A stretch of 64,000 nt of DNA from Dehalococcoidia bacterium (lineage in GTDB: Bacteria > Chloroflexota > Dehalococcoidia > Lucifugimonadales > UBA826), in contig JAPYSB010000006.1 of assembly GCA_029936675.1 (NCBI GenBank), forward strand, positions 1 through 64,000, given 5' to 3'. Within the stretch, counting starts at the first letter, position 1. Each line of letters begins with the position of its first letter. Both the position numbers and the translations under genes were made by a program. The notes under the pieces are model-generated. The model was not told the DNA's origin and ran no database searches. It was given only the letters and a program-made list of their open reading frames with translations. Below, one piece after another: positions 7,946 to 17,900 of this stretch.

Positions 7946-9151
7946 TTGATAGAAATAATAAACGGGGGTGGGGTCACCTCAGCTTCTGGCTTTACAGCTG
8001 GATCCACATACGCAGGTTTGAAAACCGAAGCGGGGGTTTCTGACCTAGGAATAATTTTATCGGACCGACCAGCCAACTCAGCAGCGACATTTACCACTAA
8101 CAGCATAGAATCACCTTCAGTCACTGTCAGTCGTAAAAGAAAAAAGGCTGGTATCTCAAGAGGAGTTGTTGCTAATAGCGGATGTGCCAATTGTAGTGTA
8201 GGTTCCCAGGGCCTGACCGACGCGGAAGAACTGGCCTCCTTGGCTGCTAGTCACGTTGGTGTATCTGGAGATGATCTTTATGTGGCAAGTACCGGAATGA
8301 TAGGAGTAGAACTTCCGATGGCATTGATCCGTCAAAACGTTGTCAATATAACGCTTTCAGATGATGGTGGTACTGCGTTTGCTAAATCTATAATGACCAC
8401 AGATTCCAAGCATAAAGAGCGAGCAGTTTCATTTATGCACGATGGAAAAACTGTCACAGTGGGAGGCGCAGCGAAAGGCGTTGGCATGATTCATCCGAAT
8501 ATGGCAACAATGCTATGTTTCATTACTACAGATGCTGGCATCGATCAAAAGTTTTTACAAAGCGCCTTATCTGAATCAGTAGCGGTCTCCTTTAATATGA
8601 CTGACGTTGATGGCGATCAGAGTACTAACGATTCCGTTATTGTTTTGGCGAACGGTGCTTCAGGAACTGAACAAATTGAAGAAAAATCGGCAGGTGCTGA
8701 TACTTTTGTTGAAGCTCTTAGGTATGTTTGTACTGAGCTTGCCAAAGAGTTGGCACGCGATGGAGAAGGGGCGCAAAGACTCATAGAGGTCATTGTTGAA
8801 GGGGCCCATACAACGGAAGAGGCGCGTAAAGCCGCTAGGGAAATCGCATCTTCCTCTTTGGTGAAGGCGATGGTACACGGGAAAGATCCTAACTGGGGAC
8901 GGTTGGTGATGGCTCTAGGGAAAAGTTCTATCCAACTTGAAGAACAAAAAATAGATATTTTCATAAGCGACATCCACATTGTCCATAAAGGCATCGCAAT
9001 ACCGTACTTGAAAGATGCAGTGGTAAGCGCAATGAATTCTGAGCAAGTGGATTTCAGGATAAATCTTAATGTTGGAAATTCGACAGCAACTGCGTGGGGG
9101 TGTGATCTCACCGAAGAGTATGTGATCTTTAATTCGGCATATAGCACCTGA
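7946..9151 (+). CDS. argJ: bifunctional ornithine acetyltransferase / N-acetylglutamate synthase
   Basis: ArgJ transfers the acetyl group from N-acetylornithine to glutamate, closing the cyclic arginine pathway; some members also use acetyl-CoA. I choose the TTG at 7946: it follows an AAAGGAG site by 8 bases and begins with the family's INGGGVTSASGF segment. The resulting length of 401 residues is normal. A longer frame from the ATG at 7871 would start inside a hairpin. The autocatalytic nucleophile is the Thr of MATML (about residue 188 with this start). First gene of the argJ-argB-UPF0182-argD-argG operon; argB follows 10 bases later. Confidence 0.92.
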   Translation: MIEIINGGGVTSASGFTAGSTYAGLKTEAGVSDLGIILSDRPANSAATFTTNSIESPSVTVSRKRKKAGISRGVVANSGCANCSVGSQGLTDAEELASLAASHVGVSGDDLYVASTGMIGVELPMALIRQNVVNITLSDDGGTAFAKSIMTTDSKHKERAVSFMHDGKTVTVGGAAKGVGMIHPNMATMLCFITTDAGIDQKFLQSALSESVAVSFNMTDVDGDQSTNDSVIVLANGASGTEQIEEKSAGADTFVEALRYVCTELAKELARDGEGAQRLIEVIVEGAHTTEEARKAAREIASSSLVKAMVHGKDPNWGRLVMALGKSSIQLEEQKIDIFISDIHIVHKGIAIPYLKDAVVSAMNSEQVDFRINLNVGNSTATAWGCDLTEEYVIFNSAYST

Positions 9152-9161
9152 TGGTTAACAA

Positions 9162-10052
9162 ATGTTCAGCGAAATAAATCACTCCCAACCCGACGACTGT
9201 CTGGAAATACCAACCAGCATGAATAGCAATGACGGGTGCGCGGATCAACAACCGAGTGCTGGTGACGTCCCAGCTAACCAACAAACCCTGACCGTTATCA
9301 AGATTGGTGGAAGTACTTTTGGCAATCATGACACTACTTTGAGGGATTTAGTGGAACTACAAAAAAAGGGAGAAAAGTTTGTTGTAGTACACGGGGGCGG
9401 TAAGACAATATCGGAGTGGATGGAAAAACAGGGAGTTCGACCTAAATTTGTTAATGGATTGAGAGTCACGGACTCACAGAGCCTTGATATTGTCGTAGCA
9501 GTTCTTACTGGAGTTATAAATAAATCTCTTGTCGCCTCCATAAACTCACTAGGCGGAAGAGCGATTGGTATTTCTGGTGCCGATGGTAATATGGTACGCG
9601 CAGAAATTGCTGACCCTGAATTGGGGTACGTTGGTAAGATCAAGTCGGTAGATACGGCACCAATAAAGGCAATATTGGAAGCTGGCTATATTCCGGTGAT
9701 AGCTCCAGTAGGGATTCACTCAGATTCACTTGACCACAACAAATTACTTAATATCAATGCTGATACTGTGGCGGGGTATGTGTCTTCTTCTATTAATGCA
9801 GATCGGATGGTTTTCCTTACCGACGTGGAAGGAGTTTTAGATTCTTCCAAGCGGTTGATTTCCCGTATGACAAAGCGTCAAGCTGACTCTTTGGTAGCAT
9901 CGCATGTGATTGATGGCGGAATGATTCCTAAAATGGAAGCCTGTATTGAGGCTCTTTTAGGTGGGGCAATATCGCAAATCATTGATGGTCGCGCCCCAGG
10001 AGCTTTAAAAAATGTAGTTTCCGGTCATAATTTAGGTACCCGAATAGGCTAA
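9162..10052 (+). CDS. argB: acetylglutamate kinase
   Basis: ArgB phosphorylates N-acetylglutamate, the second step of arginine synthesis. The 296-residue protein has the amino-acid-kinase fold with VIKIGGS (residues ~45-51), VVHGGGK (~75-81) and LTDVEGVL plus GGMIPKME in the C-terminal half. The first ~40 residues are polar, rich in Asn, Asp, Gln and Pro, and not part of the usual core. An internal ATG at 9219 could be the true start, but an N-terminal extension of this kind occurs in some arginine-feedback-inhibited ArgB proteins. Tightly placed between argJ and the UPF0182 gene. Confidence 0.93.
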   Translation: MFSEINHSQPDDCLEIPTSMNSNDGCADQQPSAGDVPANQQTLTVIKIGGSTFGNHDTTLRDLVELQKKGEKFVVVHGGGKTISEWMEKQGVRPKFVNGLRVTDSQSLDIVVAVLTGVINKSLVASINSLGGRAIGISGADGNMVRAEIADPELGYVGKIKSVDTAPIKAILEAGYIPVIAPVGIHSDSLDHNKLLNINADTVAGYVSSSINADRMVFLTDVEGVLDSSKRLISRMTKRQADSLVASHVIDGGMIPKMEACIEALLGGAISQIIDGRAPGALKNVVSGHNLGTRIG

Positions 10053-10065
10053 TAAAGGTTATAAC

Positions 10066-12855
10066 ATGGCAAGTGCCCCTTTTCCCTCATTTGATTTCGA
10101 TCCGTCTTCAATTAAAGACAAACTTAGCGGCCGGGTAAAATGGATAGTGTTGGCATTGACTCTTGTCCCTATCTTTTTGCTTTTGTGGCTTGCTCGAGGA
10201 ATTTTCACTGATTACCTTTGGTATTCAAAAATGGGCTTTGAAGATGTTTTCATCACAATTCTTCTCACTAAAATCTTTTTATTTCTTATAGGGTTTGCTT
10301 TTGTCTTAGCATTAGTTTTAACAAATCTTTTCTATGTGAATAGAAAAACAGCTGGGCCCTTAGACGCTCCTCTTCCAGAAAATTTGATAGGTATGATCAA
10401 GAAACTTCTGGTTATAGTATGCGTGCTGGTATCTCTTGTTTTGGCAGTAATACTCGGCTCGGTGATTGCCTCCAAATGGGAACTTTTTCTGAGATTTAGT
10501 AACGCCGCCGGATTCGGGATTAAAGATCCGTTACACGGTAACGACCTTTCTTTTTATGTTTTTGAATTACCCATTTATGCTTTTCTCCAAGGTTGGCTTC
10601 TTGTTTGCGTCGGAGCCACTATAGTGGCAACAACTGCGCTGGCTTTTTTGAATTTTACTCTTCGAGGCAGCGCCTTCACCTTAACCACACCACTTCGTAA
10701 CCATTTGCTTGTTTTAGGGTCACTAGCTATTCTGATCCTCTCTGCTGGATATTGGATTGATAGGTTGGAACTGGTTAGATCTGAGCACGGAATCGTGTAC
10801 GGGGCGGCATACGCAGATGTTTACGCACGGCAAAACGCCTATTTGGTATTAAGCATAGCGGGAGTACTCGTTTCGATAGTTATGCTAGTGGGATCTTTTT
10901 TGGGTAAAGTTAAATTATCTCTGGCTCCTATCGGGATTTGGGTGATCTTGATAATTGGACTTGGAACAGTATGGCCTTCTGTCGTTCAACAATTTTCAGT
11001 TGACCCTGACGAATTTGTTAAAGAAACAAAATATATTGAACGCAACATAGAATTCACTAAGCTTGGGTTTGGTCTGGAAGCGATAGAGGAGACATTCTAT
11101 GAGGCAGAAGGTGAAATTACGGCAGAGTTAATGGCAGAAAATATTCCTACTGTTGAAAACATACGACTTTGGGATTACAAGCCTTTAACCAATGTGTATA
11201 AGCAAATTCAATTAATCCGCCCCTACTATGACTTTAAAGACGCTGATGTTGATAGATACACCATAGATGGCGAATATAGGCAAGTCTTGTTGGCCGCAAG
11301 AGAGGTTGCACCAGAAAAACTAAAGGAAGAAGCACAAACCTGGATTAACCAAAAACTGTTTTATACCCATGGAATAGGCATAGCTATGAGCCCAGCCACA
11401 GAATTCACCACAGAAGGGAGGCCCAACTTTTTCGCAAAGGATATCCCAGTAAATGGTGAAATCCCTGTTGCATCTCCGAGGCAAGGTGCTCCCCCGGACA
11501 TAATTGTCAAGAATCCTAGAATTTATTACGGTGAAAACACAAAAGACTATGTGATAGTTGATACGAACACACAAGAATTGGATTACCAGACAGGAGAAGG
11601 AGATTTAATAGTAGGAAGTTACGAGGGGTCCGGAGGGGTATCGATCGGGTCCTATTTTAGAAAATTACTTTATGCCTGGCAAATGAGGGATATAAACATT
11701 CTAATTAGTAGCCAAATAAATGAGAATAGCAAGATCCAATACAGGCGTTCAATTGAAGAAAGAATAGCTACGCTGGCCCCTTTTCTAAAGCTGGATAAAG
11801 ATCCTTACATAGTGGCGGCAAATGACCACCTGTATTGGATGCAAGATGCCTATACGACATCTGATAAATTTCCTTACTCGCAGCCTACAGATGAAGATGA
11901 GACTAGCTTAGGTCACTACAACTACATAAGGAACAGCGTTAAGATAGTCATGAACGCCTATACGGGGGATGTGAGATTTTATCTTTGGGACACCACCGAT
12001 CCTGTTGCCCTTACGTACCAAAAAATGTTCCCAACGTTATTTTCAGATCGTGATTCAATGCCGTCCGATTTAATTTCACATGTAAGGTATCCACAAGGAC
12101 TCTTTGCCATCCAAGCCGAGAAATATATTAAATACCACATGGAAAACCCACAACATTTTTATGGAAACGAAGATTTATGGGCTTTCCCTCAAGAAAAATT
12201 TGGGCAACAAGAAGGATTACAACCACTTGAACCATACTACGTGATCATGCGGCTACCAGGGGAGACAAAAGAAGAATTCGTTCAATTGATTCCATACACC
12301 CCTGATGGAAGGCCTAATATGGTTGGTTGGTTGGCTGCAAGGAGTGATGCTTCTGAATATGGCAAATTAATAGCTTTCAATTTTCCTAAAGACCGCCAGG
12401 TGGATGGACCAGAACAGGTGGAAGCTAGAATAGATAATGATCAAGATATTTCTGCTTGGTTTACGCTTAGATGTACAGAGGGATCGACATGTATAAGGGG
12501 GAACCTCCTAGTTATTCCAATCGGGAACAGTATCCTTTATGCTGAGCCCATATATATACAAGCAGAAGGGGTTAGTTTTCCAGAACTTAAAAAAGTGATT
12601 TTGTCTACGGCACACCAGGTCGTTATGGGAGATTCGCTAAATGATGCCTTATATCAAATTACTGGTATGAAAGACACTATTACAGCGACCCAAGAAGATG
12701 TTAGAAAGAAAACTACACCTACCCCCGTGAATCTAGAGGATGCCGGGAATAGTAAATTAAGTGAAATCAGAAACTCTATTAAGAATCTGAAAGCTGAGTT
12801 AAATAAGATTGAATCTTTGTTTGAAAACTTGGAAGAGGCGATAAAAGGAGATTGA
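10066..12855 (+). CDS. UPF0182 family membrane protein
   Basis: The 929-residue protein has an N-terminal membrane domain with about seven hydrophobic segments within the first ~310 residues. A large soluble region with the family's YWMQDAYTTSDKFPYS and YDFKDADVDRY segments follows, and the tail is charged and probably coiled-coil. The UPF0182 family is common in actinobacteria, cyanobacteria and Chloroflexota; its function is not established. It sits 13 bases after argB and 1 base before argD, so it is cotranscribed with arginine biosynthesis genes. That position is unusual but gives no proof of a role in arginine metabolism. Confidence 0.9.
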   Translation: MASAPFPSFDFDPSSIKDKLSGRVKWIVLALTLVPIFLLLWLARGIFTDYLWYSKMGFEDVFITILLTKIFLFLIGFAFVLALVLTNLFYVNRKTAGPLDAPLPENLIGMIKKLLVIVCVLVSLVLAVILGSVIASKWELFLRFSNAAGFGIKDPLHGNDLSFYVFELPIYAFLQGWLLVCVGATIVATTALAFLNFTLRGSAFTLTTPLRNHLLVLGSLAILILSAGYWIDRLELVRSEHGIVYGAAYADVYARQNAYLVLSIAGVLVSIVMLVGSFLGKVKLSLAPIGIWVILIIGLGTVWPSVVQQFSVDPDEFVKETKYIERNIEFTKLGFGLEAIEETFYEAEGEITAELMAENIPTVENIRLWDYKPLTNVYKQIQLIRPYYDFKDADVDRYTIDGEYRQVLLAAREVAPEKLKEEAQTWINQKLFYTHGIGIAMSPATEFTTEGRPNFFAKDIPVNGEIPVASPRQGAPPDIIVKNPRIYYGENTKDYVIVDTNTQELDYQTGEGDLIVGSYEGSGGVSIGSYFRKLLYAWQMRDINILISSQINENSKIQYRRSIEERIATLAPFLKLDKDPYIVAANDHLYWMQDAYTTSDKFPYSQPTDEDETSLGHYNYIRNSVKIVMNAYTGDVRFYLWDTTDPVALTYQKMFPTLFSDRDSMPSDLISHVRYPQGLFAIQAEKYIKYHMENPQHFYGNEDLWAFPQEKFGQQEGLQPLEPYYVIMRLPGETKEEFVQLIPYTPDGRPNMVGWLAARSDASEYGKLIAFNFPKDRQVDGPEQVEARIDNDQDISAWFTLRCTEGSTCIRGNLLVIPIGNSILYAEPIYIQAEGVSFPELKKVILSTAHQVVMGDSLNDALYQITGMKDTITATQEDVRKKTTPTPVNLEDAGNSKLSEIRNSIKNLKAELNKIESLFENLEEAIKGD

Positions 12856-12856
12856 T

Positions 12857-14053
12857 ATGACTAGCACTGCGGAGTGGAAAGAACTCGAAAGTAAATATTA
12901 TATGTTTCTTGTTAGGCGACAGCCTATGGTACTTGAGAGAGGAGAAGGTGCGAGAGTATGGGATGTTGAGGGGAAAGAGTACCTGGATTTCACCTCTGGT
13001 TGGGCCGTCAATAACGCAGGCCACTCAAATCCAGTCATTGCCGAAGCAATAGCTGAACAGGCAAAAACCTTGGTTCAGACTTCAAATCAGTTTTATACTA
13101 TCCCTCAGCTAAAGTTGGCCGAAATTTTGGTTGAGAATAGTTGCCTGGACAAGATATTTATCTGTAATAGTGGTGCAGAAGCTAACGAAGGTGCAATCAA
13201 ATTAGCAAAAAAGTACGGTAAAAAACACAAGGATGGAGCGTACCACATAATAACGGCTCTTAATTCATTTCATGGTCGTACCATGATGAATGTATCAGCC
13301 ACCGGTCAGCCGCATTATCAAGAGCTTTTCCAGCCCATTCCCACTGGGTTTTCACATGTTCCATACGATGATCTAGATGCGGTCAAAGAGGCTACAACCG
13401 ACAATACTGTTGCCGTGATGATTGAACCTGTTCAAGGGGAGGGGGGAGTAAACATTCCTTCCGTGGAATATTTAAAAGGAGTAAGGGACTGGTGTGATCA
13501 AAATGGAATGCTGTTGATTTTTGATGAAGTGCAGACTGGTTTGGGAAGGTTGGGCACCTTGTTCGGGTATCAAAGTTTCGGAGTTGAACCTGACATCATC
13601 ACTCTCGCAAAAGGCCTGGGCGGTGGTGTTCCAATAGGAGCATTTTTGGCCAAGGATTCCGCCTGCGCTTTTGACCCAGGTGATCACGGCTCCACTTTTG
13701 GAGGAAACCCACTGACTTGTGCTGCAGCGCATGCTTCAACAAAATATATCATCGATAACGAGATACCTGAAAACGCGGCAAAAATGGGCGAATATCTCGG
13801 TGAAAGGCTCAGGAAGATACAATCGGATAATGAATTTATAACGGATGTTAGAGGGATGGGTCTGATTTGGGCTGTTGAATTTGATTCTGATATTACACCA
13901 GATGTCATTGCGGCAAGTAATGAGGCTGGCCTTTTAATGAATCCTATGAGACCAAATGCTATTCGACTTATGCCTGTTTTGACTATAACTAAAGAAGAAA
14001 TAGACGAAGCCTTGTCCAGATTGGAAACCGGGCTGGCGAACGCTTCAAAATAG
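12857..14053 (+). CDS. argD: acetylornithine aminotransferase
   Basis: ArgD is a PLP enzyme converting N-acetylglutamate semialdehyde to N-acetylornithine. The 398-residue protein shows class III aminotransferase features: NSGAEANEGAIKLA (~107-120), the IFDEVQTGLGR aspartate segment, and the PLP lysine in LAKGLGGGVPIGA (~250). Length is normal. The ATG starts one base after the UPF0182 stop, with AAAGGAG upstream. Members of this family can also act on succinyl-diaminopimelate, but the arginine operon context favours ArgD. Confidence 0.93.
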   Translation: MTSTAEWKELESKYYMFLVRRQPMVLERGEGARVWDVEGKEYLDFTSGWAVNNAGHSNPVIAEAIAEQAKTLVQTSNQFYTIPQLKLAEILVENSCLDKIFICNSGAEANEGAIKLAKKYGKKHKDGAYHIITALNSFHGRTMMNVSATGQPHYQELFQPIPTGFSHVPYDDLDAVKEATTDNTVAVMIEPVQGEGGVNIPSVEYLKGVRDWCDQNGMLLIFDEVQTGLGRLGTLFGYQSFGVEPDIITLAKGLGGGVPIGAFLAKDSACAFDPGDHGSTFGGNPLTCAAAHASTKYIIDNEIPENAAKMGEYLGERLRKIQSDNEFITDVRGMGLIWAVEFDSDITPDVIAASNEAGLLMNPMRPNAIRLMPVLTITKEEIDEALSRLETGLANASK

Positions 14054-14064
14054 CCGAGGCTGAG

Positions 14065-15324
14065 GTGAATTGGAAGGATATATATGATAGGGGGTCCTCA
14101 GTCTTTGGGGGAGCTGTATCTGGCGGCCTAGACAGCTGTACTGTCACGCACTGGCTGCATCAGAATGGTGTTAACGTTCACTGTTTTACAGTAGATTTAG
14201 GTCAACCTGATGAGGAAAATTTACAGGCTGTCGCAGACCGAATGATGGCCTGCGGGGCTTCTAAAGCGACCATTGTGCCTGGGAAAGAAATGCTTGCTGA
14301 AGCTGGCCTAAAAGTACTGCAGGCACAAGCAAGGTATGAAGGGGGCTATTGGAATACTACTGGAATTGCTCGCCCCGTCACTGTTAAGGCTATTCTGGAA
14401 AAGCTCCAAGACAATGATATAAACGTTCTTTTTCATGGAGCCACTGGCCGGGGGAACGACCAGGTTAGGTTCCAACTGACTAGCAACATGTTGCAGCCGG
14501 GAATGGATGTGTATGCTCCTTGGAGAGATCAAGAATTCTTGGATAAATTTCCAGGACGACAACAAATGATTGATTATTGTGAGCTGAATAATCTACCGAT
14601 AAGGCCGGCTCAAGAATCCCGCTACTCTACCGACGCAAATTTTTTAGGGTTGACCCATGAGGCTGGTGACCTTGAAGATGTTTCAATTAGCCCTGATTTT
14701 GTGGAACCCGGTATGGGGGTTTGGCCGTGGGATGCTCCCGATAAACCTGAATACGTGACCATTGAATGGAGTAAAGGAGTTCCAATTGCCTTAAATGAAT
14801 CAGAATTGGATCTCATAGAAGTGTTCCAAGAATCTAATTCCATCGCGGGTAGAAACGGAGTGGGCATAGGAACCCATGTGATAGAAAATAGATTTGTGGG
14901 GATTAAATCAAGAGGTATATATGAATCTCCCGGTATGGAATTACTTGGCAAAAGTTGGGAATATCTTTTGCAATTTGTTTTAGATAGAAGAGCTAGGGAA
15001 TTTTACACATATTTATCTAATTTAATTAGTACCCAAATATATCAAGGTTACTGGTTGGATTCTGCAACCTCGTCAGCTTTGGCCGCCCTTTCTCCTTTGG
15101 CCTCAATGGTTACAGGCAGCATTCAAATGAAACTGTACAAAGGCAATGTTTTCTTTGATTCTGTCGATGACTCAAAAGAAAAAATGCCATTTTCTTTGTA
15201 TACAGATGACGGCTCTATGGAGGCTACGGGGGGATATGATCACAAGGATGCAGAGGGTTTCTTGAATGTATTGGGCGTTTCAGCCAAAAACATAGGTAAT
15301 AGACAATTCAGAGACTTGATTTAA
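14065..15324 (+). CDS. argG: argininosuccinate synthase
   Basis: ArgG condenses citrulline and aspartate using ATP. The 419-residue protein starts with GTG at 14065 and carries the ATP pyrophosphatase loop AVSGGLDSC (near residues 17-25). It also contains the GATGRGNDQVRF segment and ends normally. It follows argD by 11 bases and closes the visible arginine operon. argC, argF and argH are not in this window and must be elsewhere. Confidence 0.94.
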   Translation: MNWKDIYDRGSSVFGGAVSGGLDSCTVTHWLHQNGVNVHCFTVDLGQPDEENLQAVADRMMACGASKATIVPGKEMLAEAGLKVLQAQARYEGGYWNTTGIARPVTVKAILEKLQDNDINVLFHGATGRGNDQVRFQLTSNMLQPGMDVYAPWRDQEFLDKFPGRQQMIDYCELNNLPIRPAQESRYSTDANFLGLTHEAGDLEDVSISPDFVEPGMGVWPWDAPDKPEYVTIEWSKGVPIALNESELDLIEVFQESNSIAGRNGVGIGTHVIENRFVGIKSRGIYESPGMELLGKSWEYLLQFVLDRRAREFYTYLSNLISTQIYQGYWLDSATSSALAALSPLASMVTGSIQMKLYKGNVFFDSVDDSKEKMPFSLYTDDGSMEATGGYDHKDAEGFLNVLGVSAKNIGNRQFRDLI

Positions 15325-15345
15325 CGAGAGTTAGGAGTTAACAAA

Positions 15346-16506
15346 TTGGTCACACAAACTTCTGAAGAGGCTCGTAAACAGATCGTTTCCTTAGTTAGAG
15401 ATTTTGTGAAGAGAGATGTGGAACCAATAGCCGGTACTTATGATAATGAAGACATATATCCTCACGAATTAATTCCCACAATGCGTGAATTGGGCCTGTT
15501 TGGCATTAATATCCCAACTGAATATGGTGGGATGGGTCTAGATTTTACGACGTTTGCAATGATATTCGAAGAACTAAGTAAAGGGTGGATGAGTGTGTCA
15601 GGAATAATTGGGACCCATCATATTCTTAGCTACATAATTTCTGTTTATGGTACTGAAGAGCAAAAACATCGTATTTTGCCTAAAATGGCAACAGGTGAGA
15701 TTCGGGGAGGATTGGCTTTAACTGAGCCTGAAGCCGGCAGTGATGCTCAAAACATATCCACTACAGCTGTGAAAGATGGTGAAGAATATGTGATAAACGG
15801 ACGGAAGATGTTTATTAGTAACGGGGAAAATGGAAATGCCTTCGCCTTAATGGCCAAAACGGATCCCGATTCAGACCCAAGGCACCGAGGAATAAGCTGT
15901 TTCATTTTTGAAAAACCGACTGAAGGATTTAAAGTCGGTCAGCACCTGGATAAATTGGGCTACAGAGGTTTGGATACCTGCGAGTTGATCTTTGATGATT
16001 GCAGAATACCTGCTGGCAATCTTATTGGAGGAGAAGAAGGTCGCGGGTTTGGTCAGGTAATGAATGGATTGGAGACTGGTAGGATAAATGTCGCTGCCAG
16101 GGCTGTTGGGGTGGCCCAAGCTGCTTTAGAGGCCTCGGTGGCATATTCTAAAAAGCGCCTGGCTTTTGGCAAACTAATATCAGAACATCAAGCGATACAG
16201 CTAAAATTAGCTGAAATGGCTGCAAAAGTACATGCAGCTAGATTAATGGTTTACGACGCAGCAAGAAAGAAAGATTCAGGCGAAAGGAATGATCTTGAGG
16301 CTGCAATGGCAAAATTGTTTGCAAGTGAGGTTTGTGGTGAGGTCGCTATGGAGGCTATGCGTGTTCATGGTGGTGTGGGTTATACAAAAGATTTGCCAGT
16401 AGAACGATATTATAGAGATGCCCCCCTCATGATTATTGGCGAAGGAACAAATGAGATTATGAAACTAGTAATTGCTAGACGGTTGCTTGAAAAATATTCA
16501 GATTGA
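15346..16506 (+). CDS. acyl-CoA dehydrogenase
   Basis: The 386-residue flavoprotein oxidises an acyl-CoA to the 2-enoyl-CoA and passes electrons to ETF. It has the LTEPEAGSDA FAD-binding strand (~125), the substrate and FAD region VINGRKMFISNG, and the catalytic glutamate in IIGEGTNEIM near the C-terminus. It starts at TTG, 6 bases after TTAGGAG. A MaoC-type hydratase gene follows 19 bases later, so the two probably run consecutive dehydrogenation and hydration steps on the same CoA ester. Chain specificity cannot be read from sequence alone. Confidence 0.92.
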   Translation: MVTQTSEEARKQIVSLVRDFVKRDVEPIAGTYDNEDIYPHELIPTMRELGLFGINIPTEYGGMGLDFTTFAMIFEELSKGWMSVSGIIGTHHILSYIISVYGTEEQKHRILPKMATGEIRGGLALTEPEAGSDAQNISTTAVKDGEEYVINGRKMFISNGENGNAFALMAKTDPDSDPRHRGISCFIFEKPTEGFKVGQHLDKLGYRGLDTCELIFDDCRIPAGNLIGGEEGRGFGQVMNGLETGRINVAARAVGVAQAALEASVAYSKKRLAFGKLISEHQAIQLKLAEMAAKVHAARLMVYDAARKKDSGERNDLEAAMAKLFASEVCGEVAMEAMRVHGGVGYTKDLPVERYYRDAPLMIIGEGTNEIMKLVIARRLLEKYSD

Positions 16507-16525
16507 TTAGTAAACAGGCATTAAA

Positions 16526-17008
16526 ATGACTTCAAAAAAAATCATCGTCGATTCTAGAGATAGTTTTGGAGGTTGGTTCGAGGAATTTTCCTCAGGGCAA
16601 ATTTTTAAACATTGGCCAGGTAAAACCATTACAGAAATGGACAATCACCTATTTTCTTTATTGACAATGAATGATAATCCTCTCCACACAGACGAGAATT
16701 ACATGTCAGAACACCAACACGGTAAAACGCTTGTAAATGGATTACTGGTGATGAGTTTGGTGGTAGGTATGAGCGTTCGGCAAACCTCAGGTAAAGCTAT
16801 TGCTAACTTACTTTACGAATCTGTTACACATGATGGACCTACATTTCATGGAGATACTATCTATGCTGAAAGTGAAGTCCTGGAGACAACAGCATCTCAA
16901 ACCAAGAATGACAGAGGTATGGTTTATATTGAGAGCCGGGGAATAAACCAAAAAGAGGAAAAAGTACTTACATTGAGACGGAAATTTTTGGTAAAAAAAA
17001 GACCTTAA
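16526..17008 (+). CDS. MaoC-family (R-specific) enoyl-CoA hydratase
   Basis: The 160-residue hot-dog-fold protein has the MaoC hydratase signature: a catalytic Asp in TMNDNPLHTDENY and a following His, then a FHGDTIYAESEVL strand. Its overall layout resembles mesaconyl-CoA or beta-methylmalyl-CoA hydratases more than long-chain hydratases, which is an impression from pattern rather than alignment. It follows the acyl-CoA dehydrogenase gene and precedes pyrF by 32 bases. Confidence 0.85.
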   Translation: MTSKKIIVDSRDSFGGWFEEFSSGQIFKHWPGKTITEMDNHLFSLLTMNDNPLHTDENYMSEHQHGKTLVNGLLVMSLVVGMSVRQTSGKAIANLLYESVTHDGPTFHGDTIYAESEVLETTASQTKNDRGMVYIESRGINQKEEKVLTLRRKFLVKKRP

Positions 17009-17040
17009 CCAACTTGGCAAGAGCTTATATATAAGACAAC

Positions 17041-17877
17041 ATGAGAAAATTTGCTGATTCACTCCAAAAGATTTCAGTTTCAAAAAAATCACTCGTGTCC
17101 ATAGGACTGGACCCAGATCCTGACAAGATGCCACTACCGGATGTCTTTGAATTTTGCAAGCTGATCATTGATCACACTGAGGTTTTTACTGCTGCATATA
17201 AACCTAATATGGGGTTTTTTGAGGCATTTGGCTTAGAAGGCTTAAAGTCCTTGGAAAAAGTGATCGACTATATCAAATCCAATTATCCCGACGTTCTAAT
17301 AATTGGAGACGCAAAAAGGGGTGATATAGGAGCTACAAGCTCTAAATATGCCTATGCGATGTTTGAGATATGGGACTTCGATGCAGTTACAGTCAATGCT
17401 TTTTCGGGATTTGATTCCATTGAACCATTTCTTAAATATACAGACCGTGGGATTTTTGTCTGGTGTAAATCCTCAAACCCGGACGGTTATCAGTTACAGG
17501 ATCTTATAGTAAAGGGAAGCGAAGATAAGAAAATATTTCAGGTTATTGCTGATTACTGCGTTTCTTGGAATAATGAAGGCAATGTGGGATTGGTAGTTGG
17601 CGCTACGTATCCTGAAGAATTGAAAATTGTAAGGGATATAGTCGGAGAATTGCCCATATTGCTTCCCGGAATCGGCTCGCAGTCAGGAGATCTAGAGGCA
17701 TCAGTTAGGGCAGGCCTTGGTAGGATAAATCATGGATTGCTTGTAAGTTCTTCAAGGGGAATTATCTATGCCTCGTCTGATCTGAATAATTTCGGACCGG
17801 CTGCTGCAAATGCCTCTTCTAATCTCAGGGAAAATATTAATAATATCTTGGAAGATGTAGGTCGGAGTTTTATTTAA
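17041..17877 (+). CDS. pyrF: orotidine 5'-phosphate decarboxylase
   Basis: PyrF makes UMP from OMP in pyrimidine synthesis. The 278-residue TIM-barrel protein is of the longer (type 2) form seen in actinobacteria and Chloroflexota. The catalytic motif GDAKRGDIGATSSKYA (near residue 88) contains the essential Asp-Lys-Asp array. An AAYKPNMGFFEAFG substrate segment precedes it and a LLPGIGSQSGD phosphate-binding loop follows. A DUF951 gene follows 23 bases later. Confidence 0.93.
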   Translation: MRKFADSLQKISVSKKSLVSIGLDPDPDKMPLPDVFEFCKLIIDHTEVFTAAYKPNMGFFEAFGLEGLKSLEKVIDYIKSNYPDVLIIGDAKRGDIGATSSKYAYAMFEIWDFDAVTVNAFSGFDSIEPFLKYTDRGIFVWCKSSNPDGYQLQDLIVKGSEDKKIFQVIADYCVSWNNEGNVGLVVGATYPEELKIVRDIVGELPILLPGIGSQSGDLEASVRAGLGRINHGLLVSSSRGIIYASSDLNNFGPAAANASSNLRENINNILEDVGRSFI

Positions 17878-17900
17878 TAAACAAGGCGTCAGGAGACGAT

